Assembly (NCBI RefSeq): GCF_900640115.1
Contig: NZ_CAAAIW010000002.1
Coordinates: forward strand, 100,815-164,814
Length of the DNA stretch: 64,000 bases
Origin: Legionella yabuuchiae
GTDB taxonomy: Bacteria; Pseudomonadota; Gammaproteobacteria; Legionellales; Legionellaceae
Reading direction: 5' to 3'
Of this stretch, positions 47,110-58,189 are shown in pieces. Numbering within the stretch: the stretch's first letter is position 1; the number at the start of each line of letters is the position of its first letter. The notes under the pieces are model-generated. The model did not search any database and was not told the origin of the DNA. It was given only the letters and a program-made list of their open reading frames with translations. The position numbers were made by a program, and so were the translations under genes.

Positions 47110-47994
47110 TTATTTAATGTTTTGCTTTAACTCATGTAAGATGCCCAAAATAGTTTTTGCTCGATTACCAAAACAACTCAGGGCATTAAACGTTTTATCG
47201 TAGTGTTCGCTGATTTTTTGGATCAAATCGTGCTGCTTAAATAAGGTTGCATAAGTAACTTTTTTATTTGCCAAATCAGATGAGCGTCCTTTGCCTAAGT
47301 TTTTACTTTGATAACGATCCAAATAGTCATCCTGCATTTGAAACAACAATCCAAAATGGTTGGCAAACCTTTCTAAAGCACGAGCCTCCTCAGCGGTGGG
47401 TGTTCCCGCCGCCAGAGCGGCTAATACGCAAGCGCGGATTAGCTTGCCTGTTTTTAACTGATGAATACGAGAAAGATTTATTTCATCAATGTTGGGATTT
47501 GATAACTCCGTCAAATCCAACGCTTGCCCACTTACCATTCCAGAGGGTCCACTGGCTTTTACAAGCTCTTTTGCAATCATGATGGTTTTGCTTTCAGATA
47601 AATGCCTTGGAAGGTGGGTGAATAGAATTTCAATGGCTAGGGCTTGCATACCATCACCTGCCAATATGGCTGTGGCCTCATCAAAAGCACAATGGCAACT
47701 TGGCTTGCCGCGACGAATATCATCGTTATCCATGGCCGGTAAGTCATCATGGATTAATGAGTAGCAATGAGTGATTTCAATGGCAGCCGCGATGTAATCT
47801 AAGCTATCCAAAGAAGCATGAATCATAGTCCCAACTAAATAAATCAGCATGGGTCGTAATCGTTTTCCACCGGGAAATAGAGAATAACGAATCGCATCTT
47901 TGATTTTGGTTGCCGGAATATCAGCTCGCTCGATAACGCGGTTTAAAATAGTCTCATGACGAGCGATTAATTCCTGCAGCGTTTGCTCATTCAT
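47110..47994 (-). CDS. ispA: Farnesyl diphosphate synthase / polyprenyl synthetase
   Basis: 294 residues from ATG 47994, the family-like start MNEQTLQELIARHETILN with GGAAAA upstream. First Asp-rich motif LIHDDLPAMDND, second QMQDDYLDRY; FPGGKRLRPML before them. Makes C15 (or C10/C15) diphosphate. The open frame extends to 48153, overlapping xseB; the extra 53 residues contain a palindrome-derived stretch and are unlikely to be native. Confidence 0.9.
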   Translation of the reverse strand: MNEQTLQELIARHETILNRVIERADIPATKIKDAIRYSLFPGGKRLRPMLIYLVGTMIHASLDSLDYIAAAIEITHCYSLIHDDLPAMDNDDIRRGKPSCHCAFDEATAILAGDGMQALAIEILFTHLPRHLSESKTIMIAKELVKASGPSGMVSGQALDLTELSNPNIDEINLSRIHQLKTGKLIRACVLAALAAGTPTAEEARALERFANHFGLLFQMQDDYLDRYQSKNLGKGRSSDLANKKVTYATLFKQHDLIQKISEHYDKTFNALSCFGNRAKTILGILHELKQNIK

Positions 47995-48001
47995 AACGGA
48001 T

Positions 48002-48045
48002 TTTTCCAAGCCGATTCCCGGCGGCTTGACCGCGGGATCTAAGCT
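48002..48045. repeat. Palindrome-derived stretch between xseB and ispA
   Basis: Contains CCCGGCGGCTTGACCGCGGG, a mirrored REP-like core with CCCGGC/GCGGG arms. On the minus strand it reads DPAVKPPG, a peptide produced by common intergenic palindromes in related genomes (recalled). Confidence 0.4.
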
Positions 48046-48100
48046 TCTTGATATATCGCTAGCTTCCTTGCTCAGGACGCGGGTAGTGGATGGAGAACGC

Positions 48101-48325
48101 TTATTCATTTGATTCATCACTTGTGGCCGTTTTGCTCTCGGAAAGCGATTCAATTTTTTGTTCGGCTTGATTTAAAGCCTCTTCGCATTTTTTTACGAGA
48201 GTGATGCCTTTTTCAAATTGTTTTAAAGATTCTTCCAGCGTTAAATCCCCTTGTTCAAGCTGGGCGACGATTTTTTGAAGTTCAGATAAGGATTTTTCAA
48301 ACTGAGTGGGCTTGGTCATCGCCAT
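48101..48325 (-). CDS. xseB: Exodeoxyribonuclease VII small subunit
   Basis: 74 residues. [19 protein letters not shown] and [19 protein letters not shown] are the standard XseB helices. Partner of XseA for processive ssDNA degradation. Upstream of ispA on the minus strand, an order found widely. Confidence 0.95.
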   Translation of the reverse strand: MAMTKPTQFEKSLSELQKIVAQLEQGDLTLEESLKQFEKGITLVKKCEEALNQAEQKIESLSESKTATSDESNE

Positions 48326-48539
48326 TCTCTCTTGGACAAATCAAGCCATTATACTGGCATAGTCTAAGGTTGCAAGAATCATAAAAAAATACGCCCTTCA
48401 TCCTTGCTTCCTTTCCCTACGCTGTGTGTGGTGGAGAGAGGAGCTAACGTTATCATGGAAATTTTAATGGGTAGATTTAATTTATTCTTTAGTATCTTGC
48501 GTATATGATAAGGCAACGCAACAAATCCGTTTAACGACA
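48326..48539. other. Divergent intergenic region xseB / radA
   Basis: No gene seen. Contains the divergent promoters; GAGAGAATGGCGATG on the minus strand is the xseB start region. Confidence 0.4.
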
Positions 48540-49889
48540 ATGAAACAAAAAACTAAATATACCTGCAATCAATGTGGGGCTAATTTTTCGCAGTGGGCAG
48601 GGCAGTGCTCGCAATGTGGTGCTTGGAATGCCTTGGTCGAAGAAATACATCCTGCTGCTGGAAAAAATAGCCGTATAGCCAATTATGCAAATCAACGCTC
48701 CGAAGTCACTTTCGTAGAAGATGTGATCATGGATCGAGAATCTAGAATGGATTGTGGGCTATCTGAGTTGAATCGGGTTTTGGGTGGAGGATTAGTCGAT
48801 GGCTCGGTGGTCTTAATTGGGGGCGACCCTGGTATCGGCAAATCCACATTATTGTTGCAAACGTTAGCGAATCTTTCTCAACAGCAAACCATTCTTTATG
48901 TGACGGGCGAGGAGTCATTGCAACAGGTTGCTTTAAGGGCGAAACGCCTGCAACTGCCGCTTGGTGGATTAAGACTATTAGCTGAAACCAATGTTGAAAC
49001 CATCATTGCACAAGCTCAAAAAGAAAAGCCGCGAGTGATGGTAATTGATTCGATTCAAACCATCTTTACCGACTTAATACAATCCGCCCCAGGTGGCGTT
49101 AGCCAGGTGCGCGAATCAGCAGCGCAATTGGTTCGTTTCGCAAAATCCACACAAACAGCTTTATTTCTAGTAGGACATGTAACGAAAGAAGGGGCTTTGG
49201 CAGGCCCGCGTGTCTTAGAGCATATGGTGGATTGTGTGTTGTATTTTGAAGGACAAAGCGATAGCCGATTTCGTGTGATTAGAGCCATTAAGAATCGGTT
49301 TGGTGCAGTCAATGAGTTGGGTGTGTTTGCAATGACCGATCGCGGACTTAAAGAAGTGGCAAATCCCTCTGCAATTTTTCTATCCCGCCAACCCGAACCT
49401 ACTCCTGGTAGTGCAGTCATGGTGACATGGGAGGGATCGCGCCCAATGTTGGTTGAAATCCAAGCTTTGGTGGATCAAACTCATGCCCCGCAAGCCAGGC
49501 GAGTTACGGCGGGGCTTGAGCAAAATCGCTTGGCGATTTTATTAGCCGTATTGCATCGCCATGGGGGGATCGCAACTTATGATCAAGATGTATTCATCAA
49601 TGTGGTTGGTGGAGTAAAAGTCACCGAAACAGGTAGCGATTTAGCCTTGTTAGCCGCAATTGTTTCAAGCTTAAGGAATCGCGTCTTTGATAGTAAAACC
49701 ATCATTTTTGGTGAAGTAGGATTAGCTGGTGAGATAAGACCGGTACAAAGTGGTCAAGAGCGTTTAAAAGAAGCCGCAAAACACGGGTTTAAACGCGCTA
49801 TTGTGCCCTTTGCCAACGCGCCTAAACATACGGTGGCAATGGAAGTCGATGCCGTTAAGCATTTACAAGAAGTTTTGGAAAAGATTTAA
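48540..49889 (+). CDS. radA: DNA repair protein RadA
   Basis: 449 residues. C4 zinc finger CNQCGANF...CSQCGAWN at 9-29, Walker A GGDPGIGKSTL, the RadA-specific KNRFG motif, and a Lon-like C-terminal domain. Promotes branch migration in recombination. Its stop overlaps hemB's stop by four bases (convergent). Confidence 0.97.
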   Translation: MKQKTKYTCNQCGANFSQWAGQCSQCGAWNALVEEIHPAAGKNSRIANYANQRSEVTFVEDVIMDRESRMDCGLSELNRVLGGGLVDGSVVLIGGDPGIGKSTLLLQTLANLSQQQTILYVTGEESLQQVALRAKRLQLPLGGLRLLAETNVETIIAQAQKEKPRVMVIDSIQTIFTDLIQSAPGGVSQVRESAAQLVRFAKSTQTALFLVGHVTKEGALAGPRVLEHMVDCVLYFEGQSDSRFRVIRAIKNRFGAVNELGVFAMTDRGLKEVANPSAIFLSRQPEPTPGSAVMVTWEGSRPMLVEIQALVDQTHAPQARRVTAGLEQNRLAILLAVLHRHGGIATYDQDVFINVVGGVKVTETGSDLALLAAIVSSLRNRVFDSKTIIFGEVGLAGEIRPVQSGQERLKEAAKHGFKRAIVPFANAPKHTVAMEVDAVKHLQEVLEKI

Positions 49890-50860
49890 AGTCTAGCAAT
49901 ATCCTTGGCAAAATAGGTAATGATCATGTCGGCTCCAGCCCGCTTAATGGCGATTAAGCTTTCATACATCGCTTGCTCTTCATCAATTAAGCCAAGTTTT
50001 GCCGCGGCTTTTATCATAGAAAATTCACCGCTGACTTGATAGGCGCAAAGGGGAATTTCCGGGAAAGTTTGTTTGAGTCGAAAAATAACATCTAAATAAT
50101 TCATAGCGGGCTTAACCATTAAGACATCAGCTCCTTCTTCGAGATCGAGTGTTGCTTCACGGATGGCTTCTAAGCCATTGGCGGGGTCCATTTGGTAGGT
50201 TTTGCGATCACCAAATCGTGGAGCGCCTTCAGCCGCCTCGCGAAAGGGACCATAAAAACTTGAGTTGTATTTCACCGCATAACTTAATATGGCTGTATTA
50301 AAATGACCTGCTTGATCCAAGGCTTGCCGAATAGCTCCGACCATGCCATCGGCCATGCCGCTAGGGGCGATCCAGTCGGCGCCTGCCTCGGCGAAGCAAA
50401 CCGCTTGTTGGCCAAGTAACGCTAGGGTTTTATCATTGTCGATGTGATCGTGTTTTAAAACACCACAATGACCATGATCAGTGTATTCACAAAAACAGGC
50501 ATCGGCGATAATAATCATATTGGGATTGATTTGACGAATGGTTTTAATAGCCTGGGGAATAATGCCATTTATATCTAACGAAGCGGTTCCTTCGGCATCC
50601 TTGTGGGCCGGGATGCCAAACAAGATTACTGCAGAAATTCCTAAGTCAGTCAACGATTCGATTTCTTCTGAAAGCGACGCTAAATTTAATTGGTAATGAC
50701 CGGGCATGGATTTAATTTCGCGTTTTACCTGCAACGTTTCACTAATAAACAAAGGCGCGATGAGTTGGCTTATCTGCAAGTGGTTTTCACGGACTAGCGT
50801 ACGAATGGGTGAAGATTGTCTTAAGCGTTTTAAGCGAAGAGGGATGGAATAAGACGTCAT
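49886..50860 (-). CDS. hemB: Delta-aminolevulinic acid dehydratase
   Basis: 324 residues from ATG 50860, with AAGGA six bases before; this start is one base after the tamB stop. Schiff-base Lys in LMVKPAMNYLD, second Lys in YAVKYNSSFYGPFR, and metal-binding cysteines in DACFCEYTDHGHCG. Makes porphobilinogen for heme. Last gene in mutS-tamA-tamB-hemB. Confidence 0.96.
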   Translation of the reverse strand: MTSYSIPLRLKRLRQSSPIRTLVRENHLQISQLIAPLFISETLQVKREIKSMPGHYQLNLASLSEEIESLTDLGISAVILFGIPAHKDAEGTASLDINGIIPQAIKTIRQINPNMIIIADACFCEYTDHGHCGVLKHDHIDNDKTLALLGQQAVCFAEAGADWIAPSGMADGMVGAIRQALDQAGHFNTAILSYAVKYNSSFYGPFREAAEGAPRFGDRKTYQMDPANGLEAIREATLDLEEGADVLMVKPAMNYLDVIFRLKQTFPEIPLCAYQVSGEFSMIKAAAKLGLIDEEQAMYESLIAIKRAGADMIITYFAKDIARL

Positions 50861-50861
50861 G

Positions 50862-53801
50862 TTAATCCTTCGTATGGTTGTATAGAAAATCAATGCCATT
50901 GCCAGTATCGCCAGCGCTTATTTGAATGCTGAAGTACCGATTTAATAGATATTTAATGGTTAAAACATTACCATCATTTTGAAATAAGCCCATATTATAA
51001 CTCAGATACAACCGTTTGGTGATAGATTTTCCAATGACCACAGCCGTACTCTGATTTACCTCGTTAGTGGCTTGATCATAGGAGGCTGAGCGCTGCAAAT
51101 TAAAGTCAAATCCAAGCGTGTTTTTTAACTGATTAATGAGTTGCGCGCCCTTAGTGCCTGAGTCAAGATCCATCGCTGATATGGCCGTTAAGAGCAATTG
51201 TCCTCCGGACTGGCTGGCTTGACTAGCAGGCTTACCTAAGATCATCAAGGAAAGAATATCGGCCTGCGATAGATTGGATGGAATTGAAAACAGTTTTACC
51301 TTGGGATTATTAATTCGTCCGGTAACCTCAACCCCAACAGTAACTTTGCCACCTAAATCAAAGGTCTCTAGATTTCCGGTGCTAAAGTCAAACATTTCAT
51401 TGGAAGGAGCGAAGCTGCTGGCGTTTTTGAAAAAGCGTACGGCTCTGATTCGGATACCAGGATTGGTAAGCAACCCCCCGGTAAAAATTAATTGTCCTTC
51501 TTTAATGGTGAGGTTTTGACCGTAAGCCTGGTATTTTCCATCGCGAACTCTAAGCTCTCCTACGGCAAATGGATCGGAACCAGGGAGCTTTTGAATTCGA
51601 ATGCCTCCAACTAAATTCCCGGTTAAACCTTTGACATCTAATTGAACATTTTCTCCCATGTTCAAATTAATATCGGTTGTGATCGTAAGCGGCGTGGTTT
51701 CCTTTTTTTGGCTTACAAACACAGCGTCTTCAGTAAGACTAACCGTATCGCTAAAGGTAATGGGCTTTATTTCAGCGTTGGGAACTAAAACCGAGCCTTT
51801 AATTGCGATCGCATTAGGCTCAAACTGAATAATTAGGTTAGGCGAAATATTGATGGAATATTCAGCGGTATTCATGGCCGGAATGTTTTCGCCTTTAAGA
51901 GTAACTTCTCCCATGACCGTTGGGTAAAACCGACCTTGGCCGTTTACCGTTAAGGTATTACCTTGGGAAACAATGCTTCCGGTTGAGTTCCATTGATTAT
52001 TCTCGGTTTGAATCTCAAGATTGACTGGATTGTAGGTGACATCCAGATTGGGAAAGTAAACACTAGCATTTTGCAGATTAAGGAGTCCTTTAAGAGCCGG
52101 ATTTCCAAGCGTACCTGACGCGGTTAATTTCATGGTTAACTGGCCATGTAGTTTTTCAACGGTGGGGCTTATTCCATTTAAGAATTGAAGAGAGTCAATA
52201 TTAAGATGAATAGCCCCTTGAATAGGCTGATTAGATGAGTAGGGGTTGACTAAGCTGTATTGTGGCATCGAAACGTTAAGATTAATATGTTTATTGCGAT
52301 CAATAGTTAGCTTGCCGTCACCAGATAACCCCTTTGGCGTTAACTGAGCAGTTATTTTGCCACCAGCAAAAGATATTGAAGGTAACTGTTCTTGATCGGT
52401 AGCGCGATAACTCCCTGGATTTACAGTTAGTTCTATTTGTCCATTTTGAGGCCCTGTTATGTTCGCATCGGCTTTGATGATGGTATTGAGTCCAGTTAAA
52501 GCGGGATGCAAACTCTCTGGTTGTGGAAGTAACGCGTGAGCATCCCATTGATAGGGGCTTTTGCCCTTGAACGTGAGTTCATTCGGTCCGAGTGAAACTT
52601 TGCCGTTAAAGGCGTTTTTTTGATATTGGATCTCGCCACGTAAAAGATGCGCTTGATATTGTGCTAAAAAAGATGTGTTTAAGGATAAAGAAGCAAATGA
52701 GTTACCCGAGAAGTGGGTTGTGAATTCTAAATGAGAAATGGGAGTATCTTCTGATTCAAAAGAAAGGGATTTTGAAAGTACTTCGCCAAAGAACTGCGTT
52801 TTAGCGGAGGGATCAAATGAAATATTACTAATAATATTGCCTTGAGGCATTTTTAAAACGCCGCGAGCTGTAACCTTTTGGTGTTTTACTTGGGTTCTTA
52901 GGGATAATTGCGCAGTGATTGGACGGTCAAATGCAGTGTTGGCTTTAATATTCATATCAAGCCAGGTTCCTGTAACTTCTAAAGACCCTGTTTTACTGAG
53001 TAAGTCATAATTAGGATTTAAAGCCCACTTGGCATTTTGCCATTGCGCGTTTAATTGAATTTGATGCCCATTTTGTAAGTTACCTTGTAACTTGCCTTTT
53101 AGGGGACCAGAAAACTGACCTTTCCACTGATAACGAGACCAATCACCCGATAATTGAATGTTCCCTTGCAGCGCTCGTTTATGTTTTTTAACTTCTGAAA
53201 TCGTTAAAGTAGCCATTGTATGATAAGGGGGGTTAGGCTGGATTTCAGCATTTAAATCAAATGAAAACCCAACATGTTTGATTCCCAAATGGTTAATGGA
53301 CCACAGTTGATTATTAAGTTTTGCCTGCAAATTTATATGATTGATTATACGAGTTGTGCCTAGCTGCTCAATTTCGACGGCATCGAGTGTGAGATCATGG
53401 ATATGAATCTCGACCGGAAGCTTTGGAAATTCAAAGTCAATTTCCGCCGTTTCTTCGATCACCTCAGAAGTGTCTTTGATTTTGATAAAGAGCTTCTCGC
53501 TATGGAGTTGTTTAATTGTTAATGCTTGGCGGATTAAAGGCAGGGGTTTTAGATTAACTTGACCTTGTACCAATTTGATTTGTTTTGAATCATCTTCATA
53601 CACTAACTCCTGAAAAGAGAACCGATCAATTAAACGTCCTTCGGGGTTTTTAATGGTTAAATGCCCAGGGATAAACGCATCAACCAGCTTAATGGTCGTA
53701 TAAAGTCCTGCGGTAGTTGCTAGGAAAAAGGCTAATACAGCAACGAAGGCGATAAAAACACTTAACAAAATATATATTGACTGTTTTAAATATCGCATCA
53801 T
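50862..53801 (-). CDS. tamB: Translocation and assembly module TamB
   Basis: 979 residues. N-terminal membrane helix (SIYILLSVFIAFVAVLAFFL), long beta-rich periplasmic body, and a C-terminal DUF490 domain (GGKVTVGVEVTGRINNPKVK, SQADILSLMILGKPA). TamB bridges inner and outer membrane and takes part in phospholipid transport and in outer-membrane protein insertion with TamA. Overlaps tamA by one base. Confidence 0.94.
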   Translation of the reverse strand: MMRYLKQSIYILLSVFIAFVAVLAFFLATTAGLYTTIKLVDAFIPGHLTIKNPEGRLIDRFSFQELVYEDDSKQIKLVQGQVNLKPLPLIRQALTIKQLHSEKLFIKIKDTSEVIEETAEIDFEFPKLPVEIHIHDLTLDAVEIEQLGTTRIINHINLQAKLNNQLWSINHLGIKHVGFSFDLNAEIQPNPPYHTMATLTISEVKKHKRALQGNIQLSGDWSRYQWKGQFSGPLKGKLQGNLQNGHQIQLNAQWQNAKWALNPNYDLLSKTGSLEVTGTWLDMNIKANTAFDRPITAQLSLRTQVKHQKVTARGVLKMPQGNIISNISFDPSAKTQFFGEVLSKSLSFESEDTPISHLEFTTHFSGNSFASLSLNTSFLAQYQAHLLRGEIQYQKNAFNGKVSLGPNELTFKGKSPYQWDAHALLPQPESLHPALTGLNTIIKADANITGPQNGQIELTVNPGSYRATDQEQLPSISFAGGKITAQLTPKGLSGDGKLTIDRNKHINLNVSMPQYSLVNPYSSNQPIQGAIHLNIDSLQFLNGISPTVEKLHGQLTMKLTASGTLGNPALKGLLNLQNASVYFPNLDVTYNPVNLEIQTENNQWNSTGSIVSQGNTLTVNGQGRFYPTVMGEVTLKGENIPAMNTAEYSINISPNLIIQFEPNAIAIKGSVLVPNAEIKPITFSDTVSLTEDAVFVSQKKETTPLTITTDINLNMGENVQLDVKGLTGNLVGGIRIQKLPGSDPFAVGELRVRDGKYQAYGQNLTIKEGQLIFTGGLLTNPGIRIRAVRFFKNASSFAPSNEMFDFSTGNLETFDLGGKVTVGVEVTGRINNPKVKLFSIPSNLSQADILSLMILGKPASQASQSGGQLLLTAISAMDLDSGTKGAQLINQLKNTLGFDFNLQRSASYDQATNEVNQSTAVVIGKSITKRLYLSYNMGLFQNDGNVLTIKYLLNRYFSIQISAGDTGNGIDFLYNHTKD

Positions 53802-55501
53802 TAGATATCTGGCCCCATGTTAATAACCAGTTTTGGATCCCTTCCTGGCACGCGTTTAAAACGATTGGTCATTGGAAACGCTACTCCAACTTTAATGGGT
53901 CCAATCGGAGACACCCACATTAAAGCAGGCCCGGCGTCATATTGCATTGCTTGTGGTGTTGGCTTATATACGTCTCCCACGTCATAAAATCCAATCAGAT
54001 ACCATTTATCAATGAATTCTTTTTGTACCTCAACGCCACCATAAGTCATAATTTTGCCAGGACCAATTGAGTTAAAGCCATAACCTTTTAAATTTTCAGC
54101 GCCACCGAGTAACATGGCAAGCGATACCGGCAACTCATATATATTGTTAATTCCAGTGATCCCTTGAATGCCATGAAGATACAAACGGGTTCGTATGACA
54201 TCAATGGTTAATGCGCCTTTTGCATCGATTGTCGCTTGGCCGATGCTGGGAGCGATGAATCCATTGAGGGTAATATTATACCCCGTTGGAGTAAATAAGG
54301 GATCGGTCGTATGAGACCAGGTTAACACCGCTTTTGGATAGAAGAGGGATTTTGTGGTTTTAGGGAAGCCGGTGTAGTTGAACCGTTCTGATAAAGCATT
54401 CAGTGATAAGACTCTTTGATGATTTTTTTTAATATGTTGGTGAGCGAGCGAGAATAGAAACGAATTGCTGTAACCACTAGAGTAATCCAGATTTGAAACA
54501 CTCCCTGTGATGTTGTAATTATCGGTGATGGGATTTTTTCCTGGAATCACATATTGCGCTAATAAGGCGTTTTCATTAAAAGAGCCTTGGGCAATGGCGT
54601 TGAATTTATGGCCCGCCCGGTTAACTGGCACCACATGTAAGGCTGCTCGTCCTCTTGGCCCGGTGTCCGTACCATAACCCACACCTAACGTATAATTAAT
54701 ACGATGAACCCGTTCTAAATGTACATCAATGGGTACGGTGCGATCCGAATCAATTTGTGGCTTGACCACAACGGACCTAAAATAACCGCTTGCTGAAAGA
54801 GTCGATTCAAGGGTTAGAAGTTGTTCTGTTGAATAGGGTTGTCCTGGTTGAAAAGGAAGATAGCGTCTTAATAGCTCTGGGCTAACATACGTGGGATCAA
54901 ATTTAACCTGACCAAAATAAAACTGTGGTCCTGTGTTAAATACCAGTGTGATGTGGGTGGTATACTGTTTACGATCAATTAATACTTCGGATTGTTCAAA
55001 CGTAGCATGAAGATAGCCTTCATGTTCAGCCGCGCTTAATAAGGACTCTTTTGCTTCATCGTATTTGGGGCTTAAAAAAAGTTGACCTTGTTTAATAGGG
55101 AGGTCTTGTAACGCTTTTAACAACTCAGGATTGTTCGCTCCTTCGCCAGTAACTTGAATCGATAGACTTGTTATTCTCATTTTAGGTCCGGGGTTAATAT
55201 GAACCCTTAGATACTGATGAGAACGGGCTAAAACACGTATTCTAGGAGCGAAATAGCCATACGGATACATGGCTTTTTCAATTTGCTTTCGAACGGCTTC
55301 TTCGGGATCCTGCGCTATTGATTCGTTACGATATAATTCAGAAAGACGAGTCTGAATGTTTTGTTGAACGTTACTTTTGACCCCTGTAATGTCTAACTTC
55401 ACAGCAAAAGCTGAGGCTTCCATAAGCCAACAGACTAGTATAAGTAGCGTGTATATTAGAAATTTATTAATCAATTTTAAATCTTTGTTTTTGTCAAGCA
55501 T
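53801..55501 (-). CDS. tamA: Translocation and assembly module TamA
   Basis: 566 residues. Signal-like N-terminus (FLIYTLLILVCWLMEASAFA), POTRA domains up to about 260, then a 16-strand barrel of the Omp85 family; GGAENLKGYGFNSIGPG holds the conserved RGY-like lid motif as KGY. Ends in GPIKVGVAFPM. Operon with tamB. Confidence 0.93.
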   Translation of the reverse strand: MLDKNKDLKLINKFLIYTLLILVCWLMEASAFAVKLDITGVKSNVQQNIQTRLSELYRNESIAQDPEEAVRKQIEKAMYPYGYFAPRIRVLARSHQYLRVHINPGPKMRITSLSIQVTGEGANNPELLKALQDLPIKQGQLFLSPKYDEAKESLLSAAEHEGYLHATFEQSEVLIDRKQYTTHITLVFNTGPQFYFGQVKFDPTYVSPELLRRYLPFQPGQPYSTEQLLTLESTLSASGYFRSVVVKPQIDSDRTVPIDVHLERVHRINYTLGVGYGTDTGPRGRAALHVVPVNRAGHKFNAIAQGSFNENALLAQYVIPGKNPITDNYNITGSVSNLDYSSGYSNSFLFSLAHQHIKKNHQRVLSLNALSERFNYTGFPKTTKSLFYPKAVLTWSHTTDPLFTPTGYNITLNGFIAPSIGQATIDAKGALTIDVIRTRLYLHGIQGITGINNIYELPVSLAMLLGGAENLKGYGFNSIGPGKIMTYGGVEVQKEFIDKWYLIGFYDVGDVYKPTPQAMQYDAGPALMWVSPIGPIKVGVAFPMTNRFKRVPGRDPKLVINMGPDI

Positions 55502-55520
55502 GATTTAGATGACTATAACA

Positions 55521-58067
55521 TTATTCCGTTATATCAGCAGCCTTTAGCGCTTTTAAACGATAAATCAACTCTAATGCCGCTCTTGGGGTAAGAGCATCGG
55601 CATCCACTTCAAAGAGTAGAGCTTCAATCCTTGAATCAAGTGATGGCTTATTGCTGGCTTTAGTCGGTTTGACTTGATTTTCTGCTTGTTGCAATTGCTG
55701 GGTCGCTAATGTCAGTACCGCTTTGGGGATTCCTGCTAAGGCCGCAACCTCAAGGCCATAGCTTTGCGTGGCATGGCCAGGCTCTACACGGTATAAAAAC
55801 GCAATGCCTTGTTCAGTCATCAACGCTTGCAAATGCCGATTGTGAATAGAAGGGAATTGTTCAGGCAAATGGGTTAGCTCAAAATAATGCGTAGAAAATA
55901 ATGTGTAGGCTTTAATGTCGTTTGCTAAATAAGCACAACACGCATACGCTAACGCCATACCATCATGGGTGCTTGTGCCACGGCCAATTTCATCAATAAG
56001 AACTAAGCTTTGGCTTGTGGCATGATTTAAAATATGCGCAGTTTCCGTCATTTCAACCATGAACGTTGAGCGACCGGAGGTTAGATCATCGCTGGCACCA
56101 ATGCGTGTAAAAATCTTATCAATTGGCCCTATGGTGGCTGCCTCAGCAGGAACATAGCTGCCAATATGAGCTAAGAGTACAATTAATGCGGTTTGGCGCA
56201 TATACGTTGATTTACCGCCCATATTGGGTCCGGTAATCAACAAAACGTGTTTTGAAGGTTCAAGTTCCAAATCATTTGCAATGAACCGTTCTTGTAATAA
56301 CTGTTCAATTACAGGGTGTCTTCCTGCCTTGATGTGAATTCCAGGGTTATCAGTTAAGCTTGGTGAATTCCAGCTTAAAGATTGCGCGCGTTCGGAAAGA
56401 TTATTCAACACATCCAACTCTGCAATGGCTTGAGCTATTTTGTGGAGCGGATATAGATACGATTGAATGGATTCTAATAGATGCTCATAAAGCCATTTTT
56501 CACGGGCCAACGCTTTTGATTGCGCCGATAATACTTTGTCCTCAAACGTTTTTAATTCCGGCGTGATAAATCGCTCAACATTTTTTAAGGTTTGCTTGCG
56601 TTGATAATAATCTGGAACCTTGTTTGATTGTAATCGACTGAGCTCAATGTAGTAGCCATGGACACGATTGTAACCAAATTTCAATGCAGAAATGCCAGAA
56701 CGTTTTTTTTCTTCTTGTTCTAATTGCAACAGCTTATCAGTGGCGTGCTCACTTAATTCACGCAATTCATCTAACTCTTCATCAAAGCCTTTGGCAATGA
56801 CGCCGCCATCACGAATCAGCATGGGAGGGTTTTCATTGATGGCTTGAAGTAGCAAGACATGAAGGTCTGGTAAGGGGTTTAATTCGGCTTGTAATTGGGT
56901 AATTAAATTAGATTGGCAGTGGGTTAGCAATTGAGTCAACTCAGGCAATAAGGCTAGCGTTGTTGTTAAGAGAACTAGATCTCGTGGTCGAGCGGATTTT
57001 AATCCAATTCTAGCTGTAATTCGTTCCACATCACACATCTGTTTGAGAAGATGGTGAATGGCACCTTCTTGCTTAGATTGCTGCAAATCATGAATCGCCT
57101 GTTGGCGTCTAAGAATGGCTGAATGTTGACGAAGTGGTCGTCCAAGCCAGCGCTTTAGTAAACGACTACCCATCGCGGACGCGGTATTATCTACAAGGGC
57201 AAGGAGACTTAAATCGCGTTGCTCTTGATGGGTATCGAACAATTCTAAATGTTTTTGGGTAGAGGCATCCAATTGCAGAAAATCTGAGGTTCGCTCAATG
57301 GTTATTGCTTTCAAATGGGGCAATGCTTGTCTTTGGGTGATGTGCAAATAGTTTAAGAGACAGCCTGCTGCTGGAAGAGCTTTGGGGCATTCGGCTTTTC
57401 CCAAGTCATTAAGGGAGTGGCCTGAAAATTGCCGTGTTATTTTTTTTTCAGCTTGGCTTAAATCAAAATCAGAAATCGGCCTTTGTTTTACAGTAAAGAT
57501 TGTTGCTAAATCGTGGTGGATTTTAGATTCAGGTAATAAGATCTCAGCGGGATTTAAACGGGTTAGCTCAGCAATTAATTGCTCTTTATTATCTAATTGA
57601 GACAAGTGAAATCGGCCACCGCTCAAATCAGCCCAGGCAAGCCCATAATGTTGCTCGCTTTCATATATAGCTAAGAGCAAATGATCGCGTTTCGACTCTA
57701 AAAGCGCTTCATCCGTCACCGTTCCAGGGGTAATAATCCGAGTGACTTGTCGTTCAACAGGACCTTTGCTCGTAGCCGGATCTCCGGTTTGTTCGCAAAT
57801 GGCGACGGATTCTCCTTTTTTGAGCAATCGAGCTAAATAATTCTCCACAGCATGATAAGGAACTCCTGCCATTGGTATGGGTTTACCATCGGACTGACCG
57901 CGGTGGGTTAAGGTTAAGTCCAGTAACGTTGCTGCTCGTTTCGCATCATCAAAAAATAACTCATAAAAATCGCCCATACGATAAAAAAGCAACATATCAG
58001 GATAATCCGCTTTAATCCGTAAATATTGTTGCATCATGGGGGTGTGGTTGGATGACATAATCGACAA
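55521..58067 (-). CDS. mutS: DNA mismatch repair protein MutS
   Basis: 848 residues. Mismatch-binding FYELF at about 32-36 (phenylalanine wedge), Walker [15 protein letters not shown] near 610, Walker [15 protein letters not shown], and a C-terminal helical tail. Two close start ATGs (58067, 58058) exist. First gene of a minus-strand run, 19 bases before tamA. Confidence 0.97.
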   Translation of the reverse strand: MSIMSSNHTPMMQQYLRIKADYPDMLLFYRMGDFYELFFDDAKRAATLLDLTLTHRGQSDGKPIPMAGVPYHAVENYLARLLKKGESVAICEQTGDPATSKGPVERQVTRIITPGTVTDEALLESKRDHLLLAIYESEQHYGLAWADLSGGRFHLSQLDNKEQLIAELTRLNPAEILLPESKIHHDLATIFTVKQRPISDFDLSQAEKKITRQFSGHSLNDLGKAECPKALPAAGCLLNYLHITQRQALPHLKAITIERTSDFLQLDASTQKHLELFDTHQEQRDLSLLALVDNTASAMGSRLLKRWLGRPLRQHSAILRRQQAIHDLQQSKQEGAIHHLLKQMCDVERITARIGLKSARPRDLVLLTTTLALLPELTQLLTHCQSNLITQLQAELNPLPDLHVLLLQAINENPPMLIRDGGVIAKGFDEELDELRELSEHATDKLLQLEQEEKKRSGISALKFGYNRVHGYYIELSRLQSNKVPDYYQRKQTLKNVERFITPELKTFEDKVLSAQSKALAREKWLYEHLLESIQSYLYPLHKIAQAIAELDVLNNLSERAQSLSWNSPSLTDNPGIHIKAGRHPVIEQLLQERFIANDLELEPSKHVLLITGPNMGGKSTYMRQTALIVLLAHIGSYVPAEAATIGPIDKIFTRIGASDDLTSGRSTFMVEMTETAHILNHATSQSLVLIDEIGRGTSTHDGMALAYACCAYLANDIKAYTLFSTHYFELTHLPEQFPSIHNRHLQALMTEQGIAFLYRVEPGHATQSYGLEVAALAGIPKAVLTLATQQLQQAENQVKPTKASNKPSLDSRIEALLFEVDADALTPRAALELIYRLKALKAADITE

Positions 58068-58189
58068 AGTAGGTTATAAAAACTTGATTGGATTCTAACA
58101 AAGGATATCTTTGAAGTCAGTAACGCATCTTTTTTACACGGTAATGCTACAAATTGTTTTGTATTATCTTTGCTCGTAAGGAGAATTCG

